This document shows, one piece after another, positions 15,714-24,503 of a stretch of 64,000 bases of DNA (the stretch's first letter is position 1; each line of letters begins with the position of its first letter). The stretch covers positions 1-64,000 of the forward strand of contig NZ_SLUB01000007.1 of the NCBI RefSeq assembly GCF_004799755.1, written 5' to 3'. The notes under the pieces were generated by a model. That model was not told the origin of the DNA and made no database searches. It saw only the letters and a list, made by a program, of their open reading frames with translations. The position numbers and the translations under genes are program-made. The DNA is from Bacillus timonensis (GTDB taxonomy: Bacteria; Bacillota; Bacilli; Bacillales; Bacillaceae_L).

Positions 15714-16640
15714 ATGGGACAACCACTTTTTACCGTCCTTAAAAAAGGGCTTTATACCACTTTTCAAGACTTAGGTCGCTATGGGTATCAACAATTTGGA
15801 GTCGTCACAAGTGGCGCAATGGATTCATATTCAAGCCAACTTGCAAATATTCTTGTCGGCAATCCGAGGGGTGAAGCTGTCCTTGAAATAACCATGCTTG
15901 GACCAACATTACGAGTTGAGAGCGACACCATTTCAATCGCAGTATGCGGTGCTGATTTAAGCATGACCGTTAACGGAAATAAAGCACCGTTATGGAAATC
16001 CTTTGTCGTGAAAAACGGGGACATGATTCGGTTTGGGAAACCAGTCTCAGGTACTCGTACATACTTAGCGGTTACTGGTGGCTTTCATGCTGAGGAAGTG
16101 CTCGGAAGTAAATCGTATTACCCGAAGGCAAAGCTTGGAACAGAGATCAAAGATGGGGACATTCTTTACGGAACTTGCACCCGTTTCCGAAAAAATATCG
16201 GGCTCTCACGTCATTTTATTCCAACGTTTGAAAAAGAGGTTACAGTCCGTGCCATTCCGGGACCACACGAGGATTACTTTACAAAAGAAACGATCGAAAA
16301 ATTCTTCACAGACCAGTATCGAGTTGTTCAAGGCGATCGAATGGGCTATCGATTACAGGGGACAACGCCGTTACAGCATAAAGATAAAGCTGAAATCGCA
16401 TCTGACGCCATCCCGCTTGGCGGCATCCAGGTCCCAAGCAGTGGTGTACCGATCATCTTATTAGCCGATCGCCAAACGACAGGAGGCTATCCACGAATTG
16501 CAACCGTCATTACTGTTGATATTTATAAAATTGCGCAACTGGCACCCGGTGGAACAATTCGCTTTGAGCGCTGCAGGATCGAAACCGCGCATGAACTCTA
16601 CAAAAATAGAGAACTATTTCTTAAAAACCTTCAGAAATAA
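15714..16640 (+). CDS. pxpC: 5-oxoprolinase subunit C (KipA family, biotin-dependent carboxylase-like)
   Basis: ATG 15714 is chosen because AGGTGA ends six bases upstream and includes the pxpA stop. This gives 308 residues. Family motifs are GLYTTFQDLGRYGYQQFGV, SGAMDSYSSQLANILVGN and SDAIPLGGIQVPSSGVPIIL with LADRQTTGGYPRIA (about 240-270). These belong to the urea-amidolyase-like domain of KipA/PxpC. It completes the pxpBAC operon and is followed by a terminator. Confidence 0.93.
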   Translation: MGQPLFTVLKKGLYTTFQDLGRYGYQQFGVVTSGAMDSYSSQLANILVGNPRGEAVLEITMLGPTLRVESDTISIAVCGADLSMTVNGNKAPLWKSFVVKNGDMIRFGKPVSGTRTYLAVTGGFHAEEVLGSKSYYPKAKLGTEIKDGDILYGTCTRFRKNIGLSRHFIPTFEKEVTVRAIPGPHEDYFTKETIEKFFTDQYRVVQGDRMGYRLQGTTPLQHKDKAEIASDAIPLGGIQVPSSGVPIILLADRQTTGGYPRIATVITVDIYKIAQLAPGGTIRFERCRIETAHELYKNRELFLKNLQK

Positions 16641-16661
16641 CATTATCCTGAAGGTTTTTTA
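16623..16661 (+). terminator. pxpBAC terminator
   Basis: AAAAACCTTCAG, reaching from the last codons of pxpC, pairs with CTGAAGGTTTTTT. Confidence 0.8.
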
Positions 16662-16706
16662 TCATTTCGCGTTTTAGAATATCGGACTAATCCCAAAACT
16701 AACTCA

Positions 16707-16744
16707 AAAAAGGAAACTCTCTACTTAAAAATCAAATAGAGAGT
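16707..16744 (-). terminator. ywdI terminator
   Basis: On the minus strand ACTCTCTA and TAGAGAGT enclose a 13-base loop and are followed by TTCCTTTTTT. The first arm includes the last codons of ywdI. Confidence 0.6.
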
Positions 16745-17021
16745 CTCCGTTTGCATCGTCTTCTTCTAATTTCGTAGAGTTTTGAATCGTCGTTGGTTGC
16801 ATCGTCTGAATGGGTTGTACAACTTTCTGCATAGGCTGCACTGGCACAGCTGCAACGCGTCTCGCCTCAGCAGGCGCCTCATCCAAGACAAGGTCACATA
16901 ATGTTCGAATGGCCATTAACCGCTCTCTTACCTTTTGTTCGCTTGCTTCACTCTTTGCCACCTGTAATTCTTGTTGCATTTTATCTAAAATCTTACCGAC
17001 AGATATATTCACAAATTTCAA
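16725..17021 (-). CDS. YwdI-family protein (DUF5327)
   Basis: The 98-residue protein begins MKFVNISVGKILDKMQQEL and contains a helical, charged N-terminal half (about 5-50). A proline/glutamine/valine-rich linker follows (PVQPMQKVVQPIQTMQP, about 60-76), then an acidic tail. This is the layout of Bacillus YwdI, whose function is unknown. It starts three bases after the stop of the small Cys-containing protein upstream, so the two are co-transcribed. Confidence 0.8.
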   Translation of the reverse strand: MKFVNISVGKILDKMQQELQVAKSEASEQKVRERLMAIRTLCDLVLDEAPAEARRVAAVPVQPMQKVVQPIQTMQPTTIQNSTKLEEDDANGDSLFDF

Positions 17022-17024
17022 CTC

Positions 17025-17237
17025 CTATGCCCGAATATCTACGTTGTAGGAAGGCTTCTGCTTCGTTTGTAGCTGCTTTTCTTCAAACTTCATACAATGT
17101 GCCCCAGAGGAACGATACACCGTGATAGAAGGCATTGCTTGCGTTTTAAAGTTGAAGGCACGACACCCACGAGGAAATTTCGGGTCCCATGTCGTGTAAA
17201 AGTGTTTGCATTTTAAGCAATTGACTCTCTTTTGCAT
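17025..17237 (-). CDS. Small cysteine-rich protein, possible zinc ribbon
   Basis: The 70-residue basic protein has VNCLKCKHFYTTWDPKFPRGCRAF near its start and a further cysteine in GAHCMKFEE. The CxxC, C and C spacing suggests a small zinc-binding fold. Related short Bacillus proteins are often labelled as uracil-DNA-glycosylase-like from gene neighbourhood, but nothing catalytic is visible here. It is the first gene of a pair with ywdI. Confidence 0.75.
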   Translation of the reverse strand: MQKRVNCLKCKHFYTTWDPKFPRGCRAFNFKTQAMPSITVYRSSGAHCMKFEEKQLQTKQKPSYNVDIRA

Positions 17238-17343
17238 TCCTTCACTACCTTTTTGTAAAAATCGATACCCTCATTTTCCCACGTAGGAGGATGCGCGTCA
17301 AACTCACATTTTGTCAATCTAGCAATTTGAAGTCGAACCATAT

Positions 17344-17374
17344 GAAAAAACCCCTCAGGTCATCTCTGAGGGGC
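17344..17374 (-). terminator. HU gene terminator
   Basis: CCCCTCAG and CTGAGGGG form a hairpin followed by T6 on the minus strand. Confidence 0.85.
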
Positions 17375-17398
17375 ATTTACGCAGATCATTATGTAAAA

Positions 17399-17677
17399 TT
17401 ACTTACCAGCAACTGCGTCTTTAAGAGCTTTACCTGGTTTGAATGCAGGTACTTTGCTAGCTGCGATTTCGATTTCTTCACCAGTTTGTGGGTTGCGGCC
17501 TTTACGAGCAGCACGCTCACGAACTTCGAAGTTACCGAATCCGATTAATTGTACTTTATCTCCGTTGCTTAATGCATTTTGAACAGCTTCAAATACTGCA
17601 TCTACAGCTTTTGTTGCATCCTTTTTAGATAGTTCTGCACTTTCAGCAACTGCACTGACTAGTTCTGTTTTGTTCAT
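17399..17677 (-). CDS. hup: DNA-binding protein HU
   Basis: The 92-residue protein is full length for HU. It starts [21 protein letters not shown] and has [22 protein letters not shown] (about 46-67), which forms the DNA-clamping arm including the conserved RNPQTG proline. HU is a homodimer that bends DNA and compacts the nucleoid. The usual essential hbs gene of Bacillus lies near mtrA/spoIVA; this copy is in another neighbourhood, so the genome may encode a second HU. Confidence 0.95.
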   Translation of the reverse strand: MNKTELVSAVAESAELSKKDATKAVDAVFEAVQNALSNGDKVQLIGFGNFEVRERAARKGRNPQTGEEIEIAASKVPAFKPGKALKDAVAGK

Positions 17678-17934
17678 TGTTCAATCTCCTCTCCAAATAA
17701 GCACATATTCTTTTTACCACTTTTTTCATAGGTTCGCAAGATATTAAGCGAATTTTCCCTATTAAACTGTTGGTATAAGCTATTACATCACTAGTTTAGC
17801 CAAAAAACAAGGGTTTCAAACTAAATTTCGATAAATATTTTAAAAATTTCTTGTTACTACCAAGTTTTACCGAAATTCTCGTTTTTATACTTGGAGATAC
17901 TATTAAAAAATAAAGCATGAAAGGAGGACTCAAA

Positions 17935-18213
17935 ATGGCTCGAAGAAAACGTCGACCACTTGTTCCAGAAGCACGAGAAGAACTTGACCAATTAAAAGCG
18001 AACGTTATGAAAAAGCAAGGGTATAAAACAGACCCATCTAATCCCGACAGCGTAAAATACGAGGTCGCAAGGGAATTAGGCATCCCGCTAAATGATGATT
18101 ACAACGGCAACCTTACCTCCAAACAAGCCGGAAAAGTAGGCGGAAACATTGGTGGTAATATGGTCAAAGAAATGATCCGCATGGCGCAGGAAAACTTAAA
18201 TAAACGCGGGTAA
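17935..18213 (+). CDS. Alpha/beta-type small acid-soluble spore protein
   Basis: The start is ATG 17935, seven bases after AAAGGAGGA, giving 92 residues. YEVARELGIPLN and the C-terminal GNLTSKQAGKVGGNIGGNMVKEMIR motifs are those of alpha/beta SASPs, which coat and protect spore DNA. The N-terminus (ARRKRRPLVPEAREELDQLK) is more basic than in the major SASPs, so this is probably a minor paralogue. An ATACTA element about 35 bases upstream could be a SigG -10, but no clear -35 is visible. Confidence 0.92.
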   Translation: MARRKRRPLVPEAREELDQLKANVMKKQGYKTDPSNPDSVKYEVARELGIPLNDDYNGNLTSKQAGKVGGNIGGNMVKEMIRMAQENLNKRG

Positions 18214-18229
18214 GGAGGCATTCCTCTAT

Positions 18230-18370
18230 ATGGCAAAAAAGAAAAACCGTGTCGGTCAATCTAATCACAGTCAATACAAGGTCGCAAAAGGGCCAAAAGC
18301 CAGCGAATCAGGATATGAGGCAAGCTATGAGTACACAACAGGAAATGAGATAGGAAAGAAAGATCAATAA
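18230..18370 (+). CDS. Small basic protein of unknown function downstream of SASP
   Basis: A 46-residue reading frame starts at ATG 18230, preceded by TAAGGAGG at 18211-18218, which overlaps the SASP stop region. The product begins MAKKKNRVGQSNHSQYKV and is hydrophilic, with Lys/Gly/Ser-rich sequence ending in GNEIGKKDQ. It has its own terminator. The ribosome site, tight linkage and codon use make it likely real and co-expressed in the forespore. I do not recognise the family. Confidence 0.65.
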   Translation: MAKKKNRVGQSNHSQYKVAKGPKASESGYEASYEYTTGNEIGKKDQ

Positions 18371-18373
18371 CGT

Positions 18374-18405
18374 AAACTGCCCAAAACTACGTGGGCAGTT
18401 TTTCT
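18374..18405 (+). terminator. Terminator of the SASP operon
   Basis: AAACTGCCCA and TGGGCAGTTT with a short loop and following T run. Confidence 0.85.
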
Positions 18406-18439
18406 TTTACACCCCACCCAATTATCGCTAAAATGGATA

Positions 18440-18453
18440 TACAAACGCTTTCA
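18440..18453 (+). promoter_or_regulatory. Candidate cre (CcpA) site before the sugar-sensing operon
   Basis: TACAAACGCTTTCA fits the cre consensus TGWAARCGYTWNCW at 12 of 14 positions. It lies just before the ribosome site of the binding-protein gene, where CcpA would repress. Confidence 0.5.
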
Positions 18454-18472
18454 AACGGGAGGTGAATTCGCT

Positions 18473-19477
18473 TTGTCTGCCCTTTCAAAATCCTTATACG
18501 GCATTGGGGTGTTGTTATTTCTCATCACCTTTTCGCTTACCTGCTATTATGCCTATCAAATTTTCCATTTTGGGAACACTGCTGCAAAAGCAACAAACGA
18601 AGCGCCTCGCTATCATTTCGTGCTTGTTCCACAAGAGCTAGATAATGATTATTGGCGACTTGTGGAAAATGGAGCAAAAGCAGCTGCTAAGCATTTCAAT
18701 GTTGTCCTTGAATATACCGGGCCTAAACAAGCTAATACAGAGGAGCATCTTAAGACTCTAGAGATGGCCACAGCTTCTAGGGTGGACGGCATTTTAACAC
18801 AAGGTCTTCAAGAAGATCAATTTACTCCGCTGATAAACCAAATCGTGGAAAAGGGGATCCCTGTGATTACCGTTGATACCGATGCAGCAACAAGTAAGCG
18901 ATTCGCGTATGTGGGTACGGATAATTACTATTCAGGCTTTATTGCCGGTCAGGCGCTTATTCAAGATACAGGCGGGAAAGCAAATGTAGCGATTGTCACT
19001 GGACATTTCTACGCCTCTCATCAACAACTGCGTGTTCAAGGCTTTAAGGATGCGATTCAGCAAGAGAAAGGGATTCATATTATTGCCATTGAAGAATCAA
19101 ATATCACAAGGGTTCGAGCCGCGGAGGCCGCTAACAAAATCCTTAAAGAACATCCAGAGGTTACTGCCTTTTATGGAACAAGCGCCTTAGATGGCATCGG
19201 AATTGCACAGGTTGTTGAGCATTATCAGAAACAAGATCAAATCTACATTATCGGATTTGATACCATCGAAGATACCCTTCACTATATGAAAAAAGGCACA
19301 ATCGATGCTACCGTCATGCAAGAGCCTTATCAAATGGGATATCGTTCCGTACAAATGATGATTGACTTAATCGAGGGACGAAACGTTCCGGATACAGTAC
19401 ATACAGAGACTAGAGTCATACGATCTCAAGACCTGCCACTTGATTCAAAGCGAATCATAAGGATGGATCCATCATGA
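18473..19477 (+). CDS. Membrane-anchored periplasmic-binding-type sugar sensor
   Basis: The start is TTG 18473 after GGGAGGTGA. The 334-residue protein has one N-terminal hydrophobic segment (about 8-32) without a lipobox, then a type I periplasmic-binding fold like RbsB (FVLVPQELDNDYWRLVENGA, VDGILTQGL, GIPVITVDTDA, YVGTDNYYSGFIAGQAL, FYGTSALDGIGIAQVV). It overlaps the histidine kinase gene, with no transporter permease next to it. The likely role is extracytoplasmic sugar binding that signals to the kinase, as in three-component systems such as XylFII-LytS, rather than transport. Confidence 0.82.
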   Translation: MSALSKSLYGIGVLLFLITFSLTCYYAYQIFHFGNTAAKATNEAPRYHFVLVPQELDNDYWRLVENGAKAAAKHFNVVLEYTGPKQANTEEHLKTLEMATASRVDGILTQGLQEDQFTPLINQIVEKGIPVITVDTDAATSKRFAYVGTDNYYSGFIAGQALIQDTGGKANVAIVTGHFYASHQQLRVQGFKDAIQQEKGIHIIAIEESNITRVRAAEAANKILKEHPEVTAFYGTSALDGIGIAQVVEHYQKQDQIYIIGFDTIEDTLHYMKKGTIDATVMQEPYQMGYRSVQMMIDLIEGRNVPDTVHTETRVIRSQDLPLDSKRIIRMDPS

Positions 19478-20943
19478 TGATTCGAATCCGTACGAAATTA
19501 CTTCTTTATTTTATGATTGTCTTTATGATTTTAAATGCGGTTGCCTTTTTGTTTTATAAAAGCAGTGAAAAAATCGTTTCTGAATATGATGATAGCTTTG
19601 AAAAATTTCTTTTATTAAATGATATTTCACAGCAGGTTAACCTCGTCCATGAAAAAATGCAATCCTATATCGTTGAAGAGGAAGATACTTTCCTCAAAGA
19701 CTATTTTCGCGCCAGAAAGCAGCTTTTAACCTATCAGGGGCAGTTGACCAATGAGCTATCCAATGAAAATAACGCCATTACTCTATCGAATTATAAAAAT
19801 ATCATTAGTAGTTATATTGAAGCCACTGATCTAACGATTGGCATGTTCCAGAACAAAGAAATTAATCGGTACTCCACACACCTGAATGAAGCAACGAAAT
19901 TTGCTGGGTTTATTCAAGAGACAACGCTGTCATTAGTCAATAACGAACTAACTGATTATCAATTGTTTTATCAAGAAATCGAAAAGCAAAACCGCTATTT
20001 TAATTTAATGGGGATGTCCCTGTTTAGTTCAACATTTTTATTAAGTTTGCTTCTAGCCTTGTGGTTATCTGGTGGAATTACAAAACCAATTCGCCAATTA
20101 TCCAAGGCCGCCACCGAAATTTCAGAAGGTAACTTTTCTGGTGATGAAATCAAGGTGACAACCAATGATGAATTAAAATTGTTAACGAATACATTTAATC
20201 AAATGAGGCTTAATATCCGGCAATTGGTAAGTGAGATCAAGGAACAATCAGAGCTTGATAAGCTACTAAAGGAAATGGAATTAAAAAGCTTGCAAAACCA
20301 AATCAACCCTCACTTCCTGTTCAACACACTAAATACGGTTTCTAAGATGGCTTACCTGGAAGAGGCTCAAAACACGTCTCGGTTGATTGAAGCGATTGCT
20401 GCACTGCTACGCTATAATTTGGGAGATTTACATAAATCTTCGACTCTCCAAAACGAAGTCAAAATTGTTAAAGAGTATTTCTATATCCAACGTACCCGCT
20501 TTGGCGAACGGATTGATTTTAAAATGGACGTTGACCCGGATTGCTTAAACATCGAAATACCATCTCTATCTCTCCAGCCCATCGTTGAAAATGCTTTTAT
20601 TCATGGAATTGAATCGATGGAGGATGGTGGTATCATCAAGCTAAATGTGTTTCGAATGTCTAATCGAATATGTGTGGAGATTACAGACAATGGAGCAGGG
20701 ATGGATGAAAACACACTAACTAAACTTAGGCAATTGGCAGATGGAACTTCACAAGAGGATGGTGTCTCTCTCGAAAAATCAACCGGGCATTCAACAGGGA
20801 TTGGGATAAAAAATGTCATCCAAAGACTTCAGCTATTTTATAAGCGGATGGATGTTGTAGAAATAGAATCAATAAAAGATAGTGGAACCACATTTCGACT
20901 TTTGCTTCCTTATGATCAAAAAAGGGGGATGGATCATGATTAA
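19474..20943 (+). CDS. YesM-type sensor histidine kinase
   Basis: The 489-residue kinase has two membrane helices (about 9-27 and 178-200) around an external domain of some 150 residues. A HAMP domain follows (about 200-255), then the His_kinase box (LQNQINPHFLFNTLNTVSKM, about 274-293) with the phospho-accepting histidine in NPHFLFN. A HATPase_c domain ends it (VENAFIHGIE, ITDNGAGMDE, STGIGIKNVIQRL). Its start overlaps the stop of the sugar sensor and its end overlaps the response-regulator start, so the three genes are translationally coupled. Confidence 0.92.
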   Translation: MMIRIRTKLLLYFMIVFMILNAVAFLFYKSSEKIVSEYDDSFEKFLLLNDISQQVNLVHEKMQSYIVEEEDTFLKDYFRARKQLLTYQGQLTNELSNENNAITLSNYKNIISSYIEATDLTIGMFQNKEINRYSTHLNEATKFAGFIQETTLSLVNNELTDYQLFYQEIEKQNRYFNLMGMSLFSSTFLLSLLLALWLSGGITKPIRQLSKAATEISEGNFSGDEIKVTTNDELKLLTNTFNQMRLNIRQLVSEIKEQSELDKLLKEMELKSLQNQINPHFLFNTLNTVSKMAYLEEAQNTSRLIEAIAALLRYNLGDLHKSSTLQNEVKIVKEYFYIQRTRFGERIDFKMDVDPDCLNIEIPSLSLQPIVENAFIHGIESMEDGGIIKLNVFRMSNRICVEITDNGAGMDENTLTKLRQLADGTSQEDGVSLEKSTGHSTGIGIKNVIQRLQLFYKRMDVVEIESIKDSGTTFRLLLPYDQKRGMDHD

Positions 20944-21769
20944 AGTGATGATTGTCGATGACGAATTATTTGAACGCAAGGCCATTACAAAAATCATTCA
21001 GACCGAATGTAGGGATGTTGAAGTCATCGGTGAGGCTCCAAACGGAAGAGTAGCCATTGAGAAAGCTACACACCTCAAGCCAGACTTGATACTTATGGAT
21101 ATTAAAATGCCTGGGATTGATGGAGTTGAAGCGGTGAAGAGAATTAAACAATTACATCCTGATATAAAATTTATTATGGTATCTGCATTTAACACGTTTG
21201 AATATGCAAAAGAAGTGATGCAGCAGGGTGTGAAGGAATACATTTTAAAGCCGAGCCGTAAAGCCGATGTTATAGCTGCCATTGATAGAGTGAAAACGGA
21301 GATTACGGAAGAAAGACGACAGATCGAAGAACAAGCCGAGCTTAAAAATAGAATGAAAGAATTGCTGGTACTCGCGCAAAAGGAAGGCATCACATCGATC
21401 AGTGAGGATCATCCACATTCAACGGAACTATGGAAAAGTAATCAACTCCATGGGATATTATCAAAAGCAAAAAAGTATATAGATTTGCGTTACTATGAAT
21501 CTTTAACACTCGAGGAAGTAGCGGAATATGTGGAACTAAGTCCATATCATTTTAGTAAGCTTTTTAAGGAAAAAATGGGCGTCACATTTATTGATTATCT
21601 CACAACCGTAAGAGTGGATCATGCAAAAAAGGAAATGGATGATCCTAGTAAAAGCTTAAAAGAAATCTGTTACTCCGTTGGCTACAAGGACCCCAATTAT
21701 TTTAGCAGGGTTTTTAAAAAATATACCGGTATGTCACCATCCGAATATCGAAGCATCACATTGAAATAA
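20936..21769 (+). CDS. YesN-type AraC-family response regulator
   Basis: ATG 20936, after AAAGGGGGA and overlapping the kinase stop by eight bases, gives 277 residues. The receiver domain has D8/D9 and the phosphorylation site D55 (LILMDIKMPG). The C-terminus has two AraC helix-turn-helix motifs (LTLEEVAEYVELSPYHFSKLFKEKMG and LKEICYSVGYKDPNYFSRVFKKYTGMSPSEYR). It presumably activates the ABC importer operon that follows at 22187. Confidence 0.93.
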   Translation: MIKVMIVDDELFERKAITKIIQTECRDVEVIGEAPNGRVAIEKATHLKPDLILMDIKMPGIDGVEAVKRIKQLHPDIKFIMVSAFNTFEYAKEVMQQGVKEYILKPSRKADVIAAIDRVKTEITEERRQIEEQAELKNRMKELLVLAQKEGITSISEDHPHSTELWKSNQLHGILSKAKKYIDLRYYESLTLEEVAEYVELSPYHFSKLFKEKMGVTFIDYLTTVRVDHAKKEMDDPSKSLKEICYSVGYKDPNYFSRVFKKYTGMSPSEYRSITLK

Positions 21770-21771
21770 CC

Positions 21772-21803
21772 CCAAAAATCAGCTGAAGCTAGGCTGATTT
21801 TTT
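21772..21803 (+). terminator. Terminator after the response regulator
   Basis: AAAAATCAGC and GGCTGATTTTTTT pair around an eight-base loop. Confidence 0.75.
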
Positions 21804-21817
21804 TGTGCAAAGAGTTT

Positions 21818-22062
21818 ATAGTTGTCTAGCTCCAGGCGCCATCGGCTCTCTGGTCTAGCCAATCGCTTCGGAAGGTAAAATGCACCTTCTGTCAGCGCTT
21901 GTCTTATGCTTGGACTTGCACAGGACAAGGAAGGCTCCGACAGCATAATCATCGCACGAAGAAAATGCATCGCATTTTCGAGGAAGTGCTGACATCGACG
22001 TTTGCCACAGGACGTGGCTGTAGTTAGTCGATGTTCCGCTAAAAGGGCGCCTTGCGCTTTTC
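21818..22062 (+). repeat. Interspersed MITE-like element, copy B (about 245 bp)
   Basis: It begins AGTTGTCTAGCTCCAGGCGCC and ends GGCGCCTTGCGCTTTTCC. It shares the AATCGCTTCGGAAGGTAAAATGCACC-type core (spread over 21857-21882) and TCTGTCAGCGCTTGTCTTATGCTTG with copy A in inverted orientation. An additional central section of about 130 bases contains GAAAATGCATCGCATTTTC, a hairpin, and two ACATCGAC/GTCGATGT arms. No gene is present between the response regulator and the importer operon (21770-22186). Confidence 0.75.
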
Positions 22063-22148
22063 CTACTATCACAAAAAAGTGAAGGCATTCGCAAGAAAGT
22101 ACAGATTGTAGTTTCTCTCCCTCCCTCTTATCCATGCTACATTTAGAT

Positions 22149-22162
22149 TGTTAACGTTTTCA
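22149..22162 (+). promoter_or_regulatory. cre (CcpA) site before the ABC importer operon
   Basis: TGTTAACGTTTTCA matches the cre consensus at 13 of 14 positions. It lies just upstream of the ribosome site of the binding-protein gene, a placement that gives catabolite repression. Confidence 0.65.
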
Positions 22163-22186
22163 TTAATAAACAAGGGGGATTATTAC

Positions 22187-23458
22187 ATGAAAAAAGGATT
22201 TCTTATGTCATTATTGCTTGTGTTTGTTTTCGTAATGACTGCATGTAGCTCTGAGACCGGCTCAAAGGAAAAAGATGGAGACAAAGCAAAGTTAGATATC
22301 TTCAGCTGGTGGACAGGTGCTGGTGAGGAAGACGGGTTAAAGGCTTTAATCGCCTTATTTGAAGAAGAATATCCAGATGTACCGATTGAAAATGCCGCTG
22401 TTGCAGGTGGGGCTGGAACAAACGCAAAGGCTGTTCTAGCAAGTCGGATGCAAGGAGATGATCCACCGGCCACATTCCAAGTTCATGGTGGTGCTGAGCT
22501 TAACGAAGGTTGGGTTGCCGCTGGAAAAATGGAACCATTAAACGACCTGTATGAAGCGGAAGGATGGAATGACAAATTCCCACAGGACTTAATCGATATG
22601 GTCAGTAAAGACGGCAATATCTATTCAGTCCCAGTGAATATTCATCGTGGAAACGTACTTTGGTACAACAAGCATGTGTTTGAAGAAAATGGTCTTGAGG
22701 CACCGACTACCTTTGACGAATTCTTCGAGGTAGCAGATGCCTTAAAAGCAAAAGGAATTACACCACTAGCATTAGGTGATAAAGAGCCTTGGACGGCTAC
22801 TCACCTCTATGAAACAGTTCTGTTAGGGGTTCTTGGTACAGAAGGTTATGGGAAGCTCTGGACAGGGGAAATAGCCTTTGATGATGCAAAGGTTGTTGAG
22901 GGTACCGAAATTTTCAAGAAAATGCTTGGATATATTAATGAAGACCATGCGTCTCGTAACTGGCAGGATGCGTCTCAGTTAGTAGCAAATGGGGAAGCGG
23001 CTATGAACGTCATGGGTGACTGGGCAAAGGGTTACTTCGTAAACGACCTAAAGCTAGCAGTCAATGAGGACTTTGGATATACTCCAACTCCTGAAACAGA
23101 TGGTATGTTCATGGTTATTACGGATACATTTGGATTACCAAAGGGACTTTCAAATGCTGATGATGTGAAGAAATTCTTATCTGTATTAGGTTCAACAGAA
23201 GGTCAGGATGCATTTAACCCGCTAAAGGGATCTATCCCTGCACGTGTAGATGCTGACGTTTCTAAATATGACCAATACGGAAAAGACACAATGGAAGATT
23301 TCAAATCTGCGAAGCTAGCACCTAGTCTAGCACACGGCTCTGCTGCTGCAGAAGGTTTCCTAACAAAGGTAAACCAAGCTGTTAACATCTTCGTTACACA
23401 ACTGGATGTCGAGCAATTTACAGATTCACTTACTTCAGCTGCTGCCGAGTTGAAATAA
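22187..23458 (+). CDS. Sugar ABC transporter substrate-binding lipoprotein (CUT1)
   Basis: ATG 22187 after AAGGGGGA gives 423 residues. The signal peptide ends in a lipobox (FVFVMTAC, Cys about 20), and the mature protein has the extracellular solute-binding family 1 fold. LDIFSWWTGAGEEDGLKAL near the start and GNVLWYNKHVFEENGLEAPTTFDEF in the middle are typical of sugar-binding proteins. It is the first gene of a three-gene importer with two permeases. No dedicated ATPase is present, so a shared MsmX-like ATPase is expected. The substrate is probably a mono- or oligosaccharide sensed by the system upstream. Confidence 0.92.
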   Translation: MKKGFLMSLLLVFVFVMTACSSETGSKEKDGDKAKLDIFSWWTGAGEEDGLKALIALFEEEYPDVPIENAAVAGGAGTNAKAVLASRMQGDDPPATFQVHGGAELNEGWVAAGKMEPLNDLYEAEGWNDKFPQDLIDMVSKDGNIYSVPVNIHRGNVLWYNKHVFEENGLEAPTTFDEFFEVADALKAKGITPLALGDKEPWTATHLYETVLLGVLGTEGYGKLWTGEIAFDDAKVVEGTEIFKKMLGYINEDHASRNWQDASQLVANGEAAMNVMGDWAKGYFVNDLKLAVNEDFGYTPTPETDGMFMVITDTFGLPKGLSNADDVKKFLSVLGSTEGQDAFNPLKGSIPARVDADVSKYDQYGKDTMEDFKSAKLAPSLAHGSAAAEGFLTKVNQAVNIFVTQLDVEQFTDSLTSAAAELK

Positions 23459-23522
23459 TTCCATGAAGGGGATGAGAGCTCTCACCCCCTTCTTTCACTA
23501 TATAACCAGAGGAGGATTATCT

Positions 23523-24503
23523 ATGGAACTAGCAAAACAGTCGAATAAATCCACTCAAAAACAAGCAGAAATCCTTCCTAAAAAGAAACGTGTATTCAAT
23601 ACAGATCAATTACTGGCGATTGCCTTCCTTTTGCCCTCTATTCTGTTAATTACCATTTTTGTGTACGGGTTTATCGGATGGACCGGATACGTTTCTCTTA
23701 GTAATTGGAATTCACTTGTTCCAGATATGTCGTTTGCAGGCTTGAAAAACTATCTTTATCTTTTCGGCGACTTCCGTTTCCAAGCGGATTTACGAAACAC
23801 ACTGGTCTTCACTGTATTATTTATTGGGGTCGTAATTCTGATCGGCCAGCTTTTAGCCATATTGTTAGACCAAAGTCTTTTAAAAGGGGAGTCCATCTTC
23901 CGAAATATTTTCTTTTTCCCAATGGCCTTATCTTTTGTTGTAACAGGTGTCGTATGGCAATGGCTGTTAAATCCCTCCACTGGGGTCAACTTATTTTTGG
24001 AAAAAATCGGACTTGATTCAAAATGGTACACCAATACCGAAATCTTGTTTGGATTTAATTGGGGAAAAATTGAGTTTGGTATTCCATTCGCGATCATCGC
24101 TGTCATCATTGCCGCCGTCTGGCAAATGACGGGATTCTCACTTGCGATGTATCTTGCAGGGCTTCGTGGAATACCGGAAGAAATAAGAGAAGCTGCTCGC
24201 ATGGACGGAGCAAAGGAGTTTCAAATCTACATAAAGATCATCCTCCCCATCCTTCGTCCAATTACGGTGAGTGTCGTTATTATCATGGCACATATCTCTC
24301 TTAAAATATTTGATTTAATTTATGCGATGACTGGTCCAGGGGCAAACTTTGTAACTGACGTACCGGGAGTATACATGTTTGAAACAACATTCCGTGGTAA
24401 TTATTATGCAAACGGGGCCGCTATTGCGATCATCATGCTCATCTCTGTTGCTATTTTTATTGTTCCGTATCTGATTTCAAGTAGAAAGGGTGAAGCATCA
24501 TGA
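23523..24503 (+). CDS. Sugar ABC transporter permease (MalF-like)
   Basis: ATG 23523 after AGAGGAGG gives 326 residues. It has six hydrophobic helices and an EAA loop ([24 protein letters not shown], about 220-243) which docks to the ATPase. It lies 64 bases after the binding-protein gene and overlaps the next permease by four bases. Together they should form the membrane channel. Confidence 0.93.
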   Translation: MELAKQSNKSTQKQAEILPKKKRVFNTDQLLAIAFLLPSILLITIFVYGFIGWTGYVSLSNWNSLVPDMSFAGLKNYLYLFGDFRFQADLRNTLVFTVLFIGVVILIGQLLAILLDQSLLKGESIFRNIFFFPMALSFVVTGVVWQWLLNPSTGVNLFLEKIGLDSKWYTNTEILFGFNWGKIEFGIPFAIIAVIIAAVWQMTGFSLAMYLAGLRGIPEEIREAARMDGAKEFQIYIKIILPILRPITVSVVIIMAHISLKIFDLIYAMTGPGANFVTDVPGVYMFETTFRGNYYANGAAIAIIMLISVAIFIVPYLISSRKGEAS

